From the NCBI RefSeq assembly GCF_014651895.1, contig NZ_BMXT01000005.1:62001-126000 (forward strand): a stretch of DNA of 64,000 nt. The letters run 5' to 3'. Each line of letters begins with the position of its first letter. The stretch's first letter is position 1. The stretch comes from Rhodanobacter panaciterrae. Its GTDB lineage: Bacteria > Pseudomonadota > Gammaproteobacteria > Xanthomonadales > Rhodanobacteraceae. Below the pieces are notes generated by a model. The model was not told the DNA's origin. It worked only from the letters and a program-made list of their open reading frames with translations, and ran no database searches. Shown piece by piece: positions 8,161-15,610 of the stretch. Both the position numbers and the translations under genes were made by a program.

Positions 8161-9823
8161 TCCAGCCTATGCGCTAGCCGAGTTCGTTGATAACGCTGTT
8201 CATGCATACCAGGTGCACTGTAAACAGCGCCAGAAGAAAGGCGATCCGCTTCGCCTAACATTGAAGGTCTACTCCGCCGATTACCACGATGCAACATTGC
8301 GGAACAGTATAACTATTGAGGACGATGGTCCGGGCATCAGTCGGGAGCGCCTCCCCGATGCACTTAAGCCGGCCCGCGGGCATGGTGGTCGAGGTCTGAG
8401 CGAATTCGGCATAGGCATGAAAGCGGCGGCGGTCTGGTTTAGTGACGCATGGCGGCTTGCCACGATACCCGTCGGCGAGGCCAAGCGGTATGACTTCGCT
8501 TTTGATCTCGACGACTTGCTGGATAGTGGCAAGGACACCCTTAAAGTTCATGAGCATACTGCCAAACAGGGATCCCCTAGTGGCACCACGATCACTTTAA
8601 GCAATTTGCGTCAGATATTAGACACACACAAATACAAACATGTGTGCGATCTACTTCGAGAGCTCTATCAGAGATTTACTGCAGGCGATTCACCCCGACT
8701 CGTCCTGACTGCTTACCTCAACGAAACGCCTCATGCGTTGCAGTACTTGCCCCCTGCACGCAAGGTCCTTTTTGCACCTGTACATCGCCTGGTAGGAAAG
8801 GTGACCTATGCGATTGGTGAAGATCGCACGTGGACTGTCCCCATCAGCATGGATTTTCAAGGTCGCCGCATTACCGGTCATATCAGCTTACTGGAGACAG
8901 GCAGCTACAAAGATAATCCCGGACTGGTTCTTTATCGCAATGAACGGGTAATTGTCGGCACCACGAAGAAGCCATACTTACCCCAGACCCTATTTGGTAC
9001 CTCAAATAAGTACGCCCGCCAGCGTGTTTTTGGTGAACTCCATATGGATGGACTGCCTGTTACCTACACTAAGGATGGTTTTCTAATCGACGAGCAGGCT
9101 TTTGTGCAGCAGTTGCGCGCTGATCCGAACGTGGCGGCTTTGATCAAGCAAGCTGAGTCGTATCGGACTGATAACGACAAAGTCACCAAGGTTGCGGATG
9201 AGGCAGCTTTTGAAGCAGTAACGAAAGGTAAATCCAGTCCAGCTTCAAAGTCTAAGGATCCTACGAAAACCGACGGGAATGTGGGAAGTGGAAAGGAGAA
9301 TCCTGCTGAAGCACCTGGCAGCCAGAATTCACCGCCAGGAACAGGAGCGCCGCCAGTTCCAGGACCGGAAAGGCCGAGCAAGAAGCCGCAAGATGGCCCA
9401 TTTGTCTCGACGCTCAAGCGGCTACATGACACAGCCTCATCCCACGGTCTTAAAACAATCATCAACGAAGCGCTTTATCAATATAACTGGCGACGTGATG
9501 TCGCCGCCGCTCTGTGCTTACGCATAGTTGTGGAACTTGGCGTGCTGGAGCGTCTAAGACGCGACTTTTCTGTTCACTATGCTCGGGTCGCGGATCAGGG
9601 TATTAAGAAGGTACTCAACTATCTTCATACGAACGGTAACGGCGTTTTCGATACAAAACTTGATCATCGTGTAATTAAGTGCGTGCAAAGCGCTGTAGGC
9701 GGGCAGCAAATGGCGATCATTTTGCTCAATAACATCGCACATGGCAGCTATCAGCCTACCCACAGTGAGCTAGACAAATTCGTGACGACGCTTGAGCCGT
9801 TGCTGCTATGGGCCTACACGTGA
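8096..9823 (+). CDS. MORC/MutL-type GHKL ATPase (HATPase_c_3) of a modification cassette
   Basis: This 575-residue protein starts with a GHKL ATPase module: ALAEFVDNAV (E29...N33), EDDGPG (76-80) and GLSEFGIGMKAA (100-111). An S5-like domain ends in QRVFGELHMDGLPVTYTKDGF, with K326 in the place of the conserved S5 lysine. This ending is typical of the MORC branch. A low-complexity Pro/Gly/Lys linker (about 375-432) leads to an all-helical C-terminal domain (433-575) that I do not recognise. Prokaryotic MORC relatives have been placed in restriction-modification neighbourhoods by published comparative genomics. The ATG at 8096 has an excellent AAGGAGG site and lies inside the methyltransferase gene, implying translational coupling. 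Confidence 0.85.
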   Translation: MFEVNVAPDMAMYSLLRNQGYDPAYALAEFVDNAVHAYQVHCKQRQKKGDPLRLTLKVYSADYHDATLRNSITIEDDGPGISRERLPDALKPARGHGGRGLSEFGIGMKAAAVWFSDAWRLATIPVGEAKRYDFAFDLDDLLDSGKDTLKVHEHTAKQGSPSGTTITLSNLRQILDTHKYKHVCDLLRELYQRFTAGDSPRLVLTAYLNETPHALQYLPPARKVLFAPVHRLVGKVTYAIGEDRTWTVPISMDFQGRRITGHISLLETGSYKDNPGLVLYRNERVIVGTTKKPYLPQTLFGTSNKYARQRVFGELHMDGLPVTYTKDGFLIDEQAFVQQLRADPNVAALIKQAESYRTDNDKVTKVADEAAFEAVTKGKSSPASKSKDPTKTDGNVGSGKENPAEAPGSQNSPPGTGAPPVPGPERPSKKPQDGPFVSTLKRLHDTASSHGLKTIINEALYQYNWRRDVAAALCLRIVVELGVLERLRRDFSVHYARVADQGIKKVLNYLHTNGNGVFDTKLDHRVIKCVQSAVGGQQMAIILLNNIAHGSYQPTHSELDKFVTTLEPLLLWAYT

Positions 9824-10058
9824 CAGGCGATATCGCTGGCAATTTTGTTAGGCCCGCTTTCGATCAAAACGGCAGTACCCTACTGATTCGCTTCGCTGGG
9901 TTACCAAGGGCGCATCCGGCCATGGTTTTGTAGCCGATTTTGCGCGGCGAATATGCCGTGACGAGAGTAGCTCTTCCAAGCCTGAGATCAACCGGTGTCG
10001 GCGATTTGAACACCGTGTGCTACTAAGCTTGCTCTTGAATTCGAGGGAGGGGCCTGCA

Positions 10059-10814
10059 ATGGATGCAAATAGAATCTGGGCGCGCATCGATTTCTTGGGT
10101 GCCTTTGGCGGCCTATGGTTTGGAATTGCCGCTAGGGATGCGCTGAGCGCCGCTTTCGGCTGGGCCACGATCGTAAACGTGGCTGCGCTTGCCTACGTCG
10201 GTCAAAAGCTAGGGTTTTCAGTCAGCGCTGGACAGGGTTGGAGCCAAGTTCTATTTTACGCGGCGATCTGTTTTTCCGTCGGTGTGGCGATAGCATTCGC
10301 CGTCAATTTGGCTTTTGTCTCCCACTTCAAGGCCTATCGCGAGCTTCGTCCTTTGGCACTGGGCATTAGGAACAACCTGAGATCCCCAGATTTCGTATGC
10401 AACAATACAGCCCGCGGCTACAATGCCTCCGTAACGGTGACAAACCGGTCAAGTAGGCACCTGCTCGATTGCGTTGTGCACATACTAAACGCTCCGCAAG
10501 TCGACGGCTCGATCAGACCACGATTCGTGGAGAAGTTTGATCTTCCACCGAAATCCACAAGGACGATCTTCATCGCGTATTGGTTCTCTCGGCAGCTACC
10601 CAATAGCGACGATCCCGCCGTGAATCTTTCGGGGCCAGTCGGTGCAGGTTTCGGCGGCAATCGAAGCGCCGTATCGAGTGGTTCCGTTTTGCAAGTCCGG
10701 GTGGCAGCTCCAGATGTGCCCACCAAACATATAGGTTGCACGGTGTGCATTGACAATCAACAACGGTTGCTCAGAACGACTGCGATGAAGCTCAATACTT
10801 TGTTTGAAGTTTAG
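10059..10814 (+). CDS. Unrecognised membrane protein with a C-terminal soluble domain
   Basis: I do not recognise this 251-residue protein. The N-terminal 90 residues hold two or three hydrophobic segments (about 13-30, 36-53 and 66-88). The rest is soluble and beta-rich in character, with an NASVTVTNRSSRHLLDC stretch that reads like an Ig-like or transthyretin-like fold. The start has a GGGAGGGG ribosome site eight bases upstream. It lies 235 bases after the MORC-like gene on the same strand, so it may be a loosely attached member of the cassette or an independent passenger. Confidence 0.6.
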   Translation: MDANRIWARIDFLGAFGGLWFGIAARDALSAAFGWATIVNVAALAYVGQKLGFSVSAGQGWSQVLFYAAICFSVGVAIAFAVNLAFVSHFKAYRELRPLALGIRNNLRSPDFVCNNTARGYNASVTVTNRSSRHLLDCVVHILNAPQVDGSIRPRFVEKFDLPPKSTRTIFIAYWFSRQLPNSDDPAVNLSGPVGAGFGGNRSAVSSGSVLQVRVAAPDVPTKHIGCTVCIDNQQRLLRTTAMKLNTLFEV

Positions 10815-11034
10815 CTCCCGCTACGGATTCCGGTCACGCCTGAACACTGCGCTGATATTGATTAACGCACGAAGGCGGCTTGCCGATTGCTGGCCGACGG
10901 GCGTTGCCAGCATCTAATTTTTATCACATCAACGGACTTTTTCGCCGCATTTGCCCTATCTTGGTAGGCGGAACATTGCCTCTTACGTCATGATTGTTAC
11001 GCGCAACACCTTGCATATCCTGTTGGAGACGGCC

Positions 11035-11373
11035 ATGAATATCGACAAATTCGACACTGCCGTGATTCCGCCTCCCGAGTACGACGGCAGACTCTACCAA
11101 GTACCCAATGGGCAATGGGGATTTGTGATCGAAGCTGATGGTGAATTTATCCTGCGCGCTGGTGGTTATGACGACGAGGACGAAGCCCGCGCGGGTATGT
11201 GCGACTTCTTAGAGCCTTACGTGAACGAGGCGTTCGTGGCCAAAATGTTCGCGGAAGGCGGCTATGAGGGCGAGGACGAACAGGGACGAATGGTGCGTAC
11301 GTTGCCCGGCTGGGGAGTGGAAGTGATCGACGGCAGCGAAGCCAAGTCCCCATGCACGACCTCGCGACTGTAA
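11035..11373 (+). CDS. Small acidic hypothetical protein
   Basis: The product of 112 residues is acidic and has no signal peptide or membrane segment. It begins MNIDKFDTAVIPPPEYDGRLYQ and contains YDDEDEARAGMCDFLEPYVNEAFVAKMFAEGG. The ATG at 11035 is preferred over the upstream in-frame start because GGAGAC lies seven bases before it. I do not recognise a family. An acidic orphan of this size in an accessory block could be an antitoxin-like, anti-restriction or immunity protein, but nothing in the sequence settles this. Confidence 0.5.
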   Translation: MNIDKFDTAVIPPPEYDGRLYQVPNGQWGFVIEADGEFILRAGGYDDEDEARAGMCDFLEPYVNEAFVAKMFAEGGYEGEDEQGRMVRTLPGWGVEVIDGSEAKSPCTTSRL

Positions 11374-11477
11374 GGGGCTAACGCGGAGCGCTGGTCGGCC
11401 TGACCGGGGCGCTGCCTGGACTCCACTATCACTAGTTGGTGCGCGCATATCCGCGATCTTTTTGGTGGTTCCTTCGA

Positions 11478-12293
11478 TCATCGTTGTGCCCGCGCCTGGT
11501 TTCCTCGAATGAGCCTAGCCTCCAAGATCGGGTCTTCGAACTCGATCGTTTTCCGCGTAGCGGGATCAATCCGACGCTCATAGCCCGGCTCATAATTTGG
11601 GTCTGCCACGTGACGAGCAATTACGGGCCAGTCAATGTCGTACATGACCGCGGAGATCGGCATTCGCCGACGTACGCTGTTCACACACTCCTGGAGGAGC
11701 TCGGTCGATGGGGCGATCCATGGAAGCTTTAGAGCTGCGGGAAGCGCTCGGTACATGTCCATGCTAAGCAGCAGATGCGACAGCTCGTCGCCCTGTATTT
11801 CCGCCTGCCGGACCAGCGCGACGATGGCGATAAATCCCCATAGGTCGCCGCGCGAAGCAAGCGCCGATGAGTCATTTGGAAGAGCGTTGTAGTAGCCGCT
11901 CGGGGAACCAGGGAAGCGCCATTCCCAACCCATATCGACCTTCTGTCGAAGCGATGTGATCACGTCTTCGACTTGGTGCGCAGGCAGCGCCCGATCGCCA
12001 AGAAGTTCGTATAGGGGGAGATCAAACATATGCAGCGTACTGGGCAGGTGCTTTTCGAGCATGACTGCCGAGGAGCGTGATGGAAGCGTGCTCCCCGCCT
12101 TCCACTTGGTCACCAAATTGGATTCCGTTCGGCCTCGATGGACAAAGCGCTCGGCGAAGGCTTTGAGTTCCATGCCACTAATCCAGTGTGCGTGGTCTAG
12201 CCATACCGCTCCACGAAGTCGCCGCCAGGCCGATTGCCTCGATGAGGGCTTGCCCGAAGGTTTGCCAAGCAGCTCAAGAAGGATTTCTTGCAT
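11478..12293 (-). CDS. Unrecognised 271-residue protein of the accessory block
   Basis: I do not recognise this protein. It is soluble and tryptophan-rich near its N-terminus (RRLRGAVWLDHAHWISGMELKAFAERFV...NLVTKWKAG), followed by mixed helical sequence and no cysteine-based metal site. The LKAFAERFV...SNLVTKWKAGSTLPS region could be a divergent helix-turn-helix, since it reads like a Cro/CI-type recognition unit. The start at 12293 has no clear Shine-Dalgarno. It is divergent from the small DNA-binding protein at 12399. Confidence 0.5.
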   Translation of the reverse strand: MQEILLELLGKPSGKPSSRQSAWRRLRGAVWLDHAHWISGMELKAFAERFVHRGRTESNLVTKWKAGSTLPSRSSAVMLEKHLPSTLHMFDLPLYELLGDRALPAHQVEDVITSLRQKVDMGWEWRFPGSPSGYYNALPNDSSALASRGDLWGFIAIVALVRQAEIQGDELSHLLLSMDMYRALPAALKLPWIAPSTELLQECVNSVRRRMPISAVMYDIDWPVIARHVADPNYEPGYERRIDPATRKTIEFEDPILEARLIRGNQARAQR

Positions 12294-12398
12294 CGGTCAA
12301 CTTTGAGGTCGAATGCCGGCCAGAACTTGACAGCCCACGGCGGCGTCAGGCTGAACGATACTGCAAAGGACAGAACAGGATCGAGCGGTATCAAGGCT

Positions 12399-12683
12399 AT
12401 GAAGCACGAAGCTCATCAGCACTTCGGTATAGATCAAACGCGGGAATCTGCCCTGAAGGCTCGATATGGCGAACTATTGAGTTTGGCCGACCTGGCCGGC
12501 GTGCTCCGGTACCCGAGTGTCCAGGCGATACAAAAAGCGCGTTTGCGTGGTGCGCTCGGGCTACCCATGTTCCAGATCCCGGGAAGACGAGGGTGGCTCG
12601 CTACTGCGCGCGCAGTCGCCACCTACTTAGAGGATTTGGATGCCAAGAGCAATTGCGCAGTGGCTATAGACGAGTTCCGCTAA
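12399..12683 (+). CDS. Small putative DNA-binding protein (winged-helix/excisionase-like)
   Basis: This 94-residue protein contains YGELLSLADLAGVLRYPS followed by IQKARLRGALGLPMFQIPGRRGWLATARAVATYLEDLD. That is the layout of small excisionase or AlpA-like proteins: a short helix-turn-helix, then a wing ending in a helix. The open frame begins upstream at 12288, but the ATG at 12399 has AAGG just before it and starts where the protein-like sequence begins. Such proteins often regulate integration or neighbouring mobile genes. The family assignment is by appearance only. Confidence 0.5.
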   Translation: MKHEAHQHFGIDQTRESALKARYGELLSLADLAGVLRYPSVQAIQKARLRGALGLPMFQIPGRRGWLATARAVATYLEDLDAKSNCAVAIDEFR

Positions 12684-13072
12684 GTTCCGCGAGTCGATCT
12701 TAATCGCTGGTCGCTGCTCAACTGATAGTTCAGACGCGAAGGCTATAGGTGCCTTGAATCTACTTGCTACCGCGGTATCCGGCTGATGCCATAGCGTTCT
12801 ATCGAAGAGGTGCTACACGACCCAGTGAGTCGAAACAACGCAACAAAACCATCCCGGCCAAAAACGACGAAGCCCGCACCTCTGGCAAGGTTACGGGCTT
12901 CGAAAAAGCGCAGCTGTTCAAGGACTGCAGCGCGATCGTGACCTTCCCATGATCCAATGTCAATACGCCAGCGGCGTGTTAGGAAGGCCTTGCCCGGAAA
13001 CCTGAACTAGCTGTCTGGCTGGAAGGAGAGGTCTTGCCTCTTCGAAGCCAGGTGGCCCAGAGGCAACCCACT
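12684..13072. other. 389-base gene-free stretch before the transposase
   Basis: No protein-like reading frame is visible. It contains a terminator-like hairpin (12868-12902) whose T run is on the reverse strand. The left end of the ISXO2-type element should lie in this stretch, but I could not identify a convincing terminal inverted repeat. Confidence 0.5.
12868..12902 (-). terminator. Terminator-like hairpin without an obvious gene
   Basis: CGAAGCCCG (12868-12876) and CGGGCTTCG (12894-12902) are a perfect 9-bp inverted repeat around a 17-base loop. On the reverse strand the hairpin is followed by TCGTTTTTGG. It would stop transcription moving leftwards, but the only gene to its right reads rightwards, so it may be left over from a lost gene. 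Confidence 0.45.
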
Positions 13073-14242
13073 ATGGCTAAGAAGAGTTGTAATTCCGTGC
13101 GCGGCGCTTCGCGCCGCGATTTCGCGCGTGAAGCGCAGTATTTCACCGAGGATGAGGCCGAGCAGATGCTCGCTGAATTTCGGTGGCTATCACCAGGTCA
13201 GCAAATCTGCCCCAGCTGCGGCGTTCTGGATCGTCACTATCGCATTGCTTCACGTCGGCAGTGGCGGTGCAGGCATGTTGGCTGCAGTCATACATTCAGT
13301 GTGACCAGCGGGACGCGGTTCGACAGCCACAAGATCTCCTTCCGGAAGATCATTCGCCTCCTCATACACGCCGAAGCATCACCCAAAGGCAGCACGTTAG
13401 TCGCGACGTCCAACGCGGTCTGCATGGTCGAAAAGTGCTCCCAGCAAAACCTCATGAAGATCCGCGAGGCCATCATGGACAACACCGACAGCCCAGGCCA
13501 GTTGAAGCTTTCGGGCACTATCCATGTAGACGGCATTCATGTGTGTGGCAAGTTCCGGCGCTCGAATCGGCGCATGAAGGCGACTTCTGGCTCAGTCCTT
13601 GCGGTACATGGAACCACCGAGGTCAAGCGCCGTCTCCGCTCGATCAACCCTCAATCGAAAGGTAATCAACGGCGCGCAAAGAACAAGCGTGTCGCGATCG
13701 CGATGGTCGAGGTCGATTCCCAGCTGGGAGGAGCCAGACGTGTCGTTGTCGCCATGTGCCGCTCGGAAAACGCTAGCGATGTGATGACACTGGCGCAGCA
13801 GTATATCGAGCCGGGTTCAAGGGTCTTCACCGACGAAAATCCAGCCTACAACAAGCTGGGTAGCTGCTTCGAACACTTTGTTGTCAATCACAGTGTGGAG
13901 TATTCAACGCCCGAGGGCGTCAACGAAAACCTCGCAGAGAGTTTCTTTTCTCGGGTTCGAAGGGGCGAGTACGGCGTGCATCACGGCTTTCGCCCAATGT
14001 ACATGGCCTTCTATGTACATGAATATGCTTGGCGCGAGACGTATCGCAGGAGAACTCAGCGCGAGAAGGTCAAACAACTCGCCTCATGGTTGTTGGCCCC
14101 TGGCTACTCTCGTTATTGGCGCGGCTATCACGGCGGGAATCGCCGTCGTCACTTGCGGCAGCCGCGTCCAGAGATCGTCATGGGTTCCGTGGACGCTCCG
14201 TGGCAAGATGCCAGGAGCACGGCTCGCAAGGCCCCCGGTTAG
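13073..14242 (+). CDS. IS1595-family (ISXO2-like) DDE transposase
   Basis: The protein has the ISXO2-type layout. An N-terminal zinc ribbon (CPSC...WRCRHVGCSHTFS) is followed by the DDE core: IHVDGIHVCGKF (first Asp), RVFTDENPAYNKL (second Asp) and the NENLAESFFSRVRRGEYGVHH block with the third acidic residue. The ATG at 13073 (MAKKSCNS) is preferred; a TTG at 13034 would add 13 residues. The C-terminal tail (about the last 40 residues) is Arg-rich and overlaps the convergent gene at 14178-14684 by 65 bases, so it may not be native. Terminal inverted repeats and target duplications were not found by eye, so the limits of the element are unknown. Confidence 0.88.
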   Translation: MAKKSCNSVRGASRRDFAREAQYFTEDEAEQMLAEFRWLSPGQQICPSCGVLDRHYRIASRRQWRCRHVGCSHTFSVTSGTRFDSHKISFRKIIRLLIHAEASPKGSTLVATSNAVCMVEKCSQQNLMKIREAIMDNTDSPGQLKLSGTIHVDGIHVCGKFRRSNRRMKATSGSVLAVHGTTEVKRRLRSINPQSKGNQRRAKNKRVAIAMVEVDSQLGGARRVVVAMCRSENASDVMTLAQQYIEPGSRVFTDENPAYNKLGSCFEHFVVNHSVEYSTPEGVNENLAESFFSRVRRGEYGVHHGFRPMYMAFYVHEYAWRETYRRRTQREKVKQLASWLLAPGYSRYWRGYHGGNRRRHLRQPRPEIVMGSVDAPWQDARSTARKAPG

Positions 14243-14684
14243 GGGACCTCGTAAGCATTCCGCGTTGCGCCATGATGCAGAGCCTTACCCGGACACGCAC
14301 TTTCACCCGTTCCATCTGATCTGGGTCTAAACAGACAGGCAATGCATCCGATACGGCCGCCACGAAGTCCCTCGTGGTGGCCGTACCGTTTTCAGATCCT
14401 CGCAATGTCGCATAGATCAGGCGAGTAAGTCCGCCATGGCCAAGCAAGGATAGGTGGGAATGAGGACGGATCGGCCGCAGCTCCTGCGCATTGAGCTTGA
14501 TCTCATGCATCCGCATGACAGCCTCAATTTGCAGCTGCTTGGCCTGTAGCCCAGCAATCTCTTTCTTGCAGACGGCCATCTGTTCGCGCAGCTGGATCAA
14601 CTGATCCTGTTTCTGAAGTATCTGACCTGCAAATCGCGTCTGCTTATTGATCAGCCACTTGAGTGAGGAAGGTGTACCAGGCAT
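14178..14684 (-). CDS. Coiled-coil hypothetical protein overlapping the transposase 3' end
   Basis: The 168-residue product has an N-terminal SLKWLINKQTRFAGQILQ segment and a heptad-like coiled coil (QDQLIQLREQMAVCKKEIAGLQAKQLQIEAVMRMHEIKL). A globular part follows (SLLGHGGLTRLIYATLRG..TTRDFVAAV). I do not recognise the function. The ATG at 14684 is preferred over the TTG at 14690. Its last 21 or so codons are antisense to the transposase, so the original C-terminus may have been replaced when the element inserted. Confidence 0.55.
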   Translation of the reverse strand: MPGTPSSLKWLINKQTRFAGQILQKQDQLIQLREQMAVCKKEIAGLQAKQLQIEAVMRMHEIKLNAQELRPIRPHSHLSLLGHGGLTRLIYATLRGSENGTATTRDFVAAVSDALPVCLDPDQMERVKVRVRVRLCIMAQRGMLTRSPNRGPCEPCSWHLATERPRNP

Positions 14685-14784
14685 GCCCAAAGAATAAGGC
14701 CAGCTCGATGCCTGGTCTTGTGCATCAGCTACCGCTTACCGTTGCGCGGTGGAAGGTTCGTGCGCATGCCTTCTACTCAGCAAA

Positions 14785-14812
14785 AGGCCTCGTGAGTTTC
14801 CTCACGAGGCCT
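14785..14812. terminator. Terminator hairpin after the secreted-protein gene
   Basis: AGGCCTCGTGAG and CTCACGAGGCCT form a perfect 12-bp stem around a TTTC loop. On the reverse strand it is followed by TTTTGC, 28 bases after the stop codon of the gene at 14840-15397. Confidence 0.8.
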
Positions 14813-14839
14813 GGTCTTGCGCGGACCAACTATTGAAGA

Positions 14840-15397
14840 TCAGTGCCCGTTCGTAGCCGCCTTGGCATCCACCTTGGCATCGGCGCCGACCGATTGACTG
14901 GTGGCGGTCTGCTTGACGGCATCGCCGACCGAGCCGGCGGTGCGGTCGGTGGACTGGATGGCCGAGTGTGCGGCGTCGCGTACATCGCCACCCACGCCTT
15001 GACCGGCTGCACCAGCCTTGCCAGCGGTGTTGGCGGTATCGATGCCTGCGCCGGCATCGACATTGGCGTTTGCGTCGGCATGCGTATCGCCTGCGCCAGC
15101 TCCGGCCGAGCCGCCGGCATTCACGCCGGCATTGGCGCTACCACTGTTGTTGATAGTGGAACGGGTCGTGTCGACGGTCTTGTGCGTCATGTGCTTCGTC
15201 TTGTGCTCGGCACGATGCAGAGTCTGTGTGGTCTGGGCGCCGGTCTGATCGACCGCATGCATGGCGTTGGGCACAGCCGCACCGGCATTCACGCCGGCGC
15301 CGACGTGTGCAGCGCCACCGAGGTTGACCTGGGCGAAGGCAGGAATGCTGAGCGCACTGGTGGCAACGATGAGGGCGGCAAGCATGGTCTTGTGCAT
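14840..15397 (-). CDS. Secreted Ala/Gly-rich low-complexity protein
   Basis: The 185-residue product starts with a clear signal peptide (MHKTMLAALIVATSALSIPAFAQ) with an AFA-Q cleavage site. The mature part is dominated by Ala, Gly, Thr, Asn and Asp with repeated NAG/DAN/DAG units and a short basic patch (HRAEHKTKHMTHKTVDTTRS). There is no recognisable enzyme domain, so a periplasmic or surface structural role is possible. The ATG at 15397 follows AAGGAA and gives an intact signal peptide; the longer open frame upstream is unlikely to be translated. Confidence 0.75.
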   Translation of the reverse strand: MHKTMLAALIVATSALSIPAFAQVNLGGAAHVGAGVNAGAAVPNAMHAVDQTGAQTTQTLHRAEHKTKHMTHKTVDTTRSTINNSGSANAGVNAGGSAGAGAGDTHADANANVDAGAGIDTANTAGKAGAAGQGVGGDVRDAAHSAIQSTDRTAGSVGDAVKQTATSQSVGADAKVDAKAATNGH

Positions 15398-15610
15398 GAC
15401 ATGTTTCCTTCGGATGAGAGGGGTGCGCTGAAGCACCCGGCTCCAACGCTGCATGGACGCTAGGCGTCAGCACCCCACTGCGACATGAACGTGCTTGTCC
15501 CCACTTCAGTTGGCAGACAGCTCGCTGAATCGCCACTCAGAATCCTTATGTGGCGATAACGTGGCTTTCACTAGGCGCATGCATGGTGGACGTCTGGGCG
15601 TCCGCCATGT

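Noticed and set aside
13010..14338. CTGTCTG/CAGACAG as terminal inverted repeats of the ISXO2-like element
   Set aside because: Only seven bases match and the flanking bases do not; this is expected by chance over such a distance.
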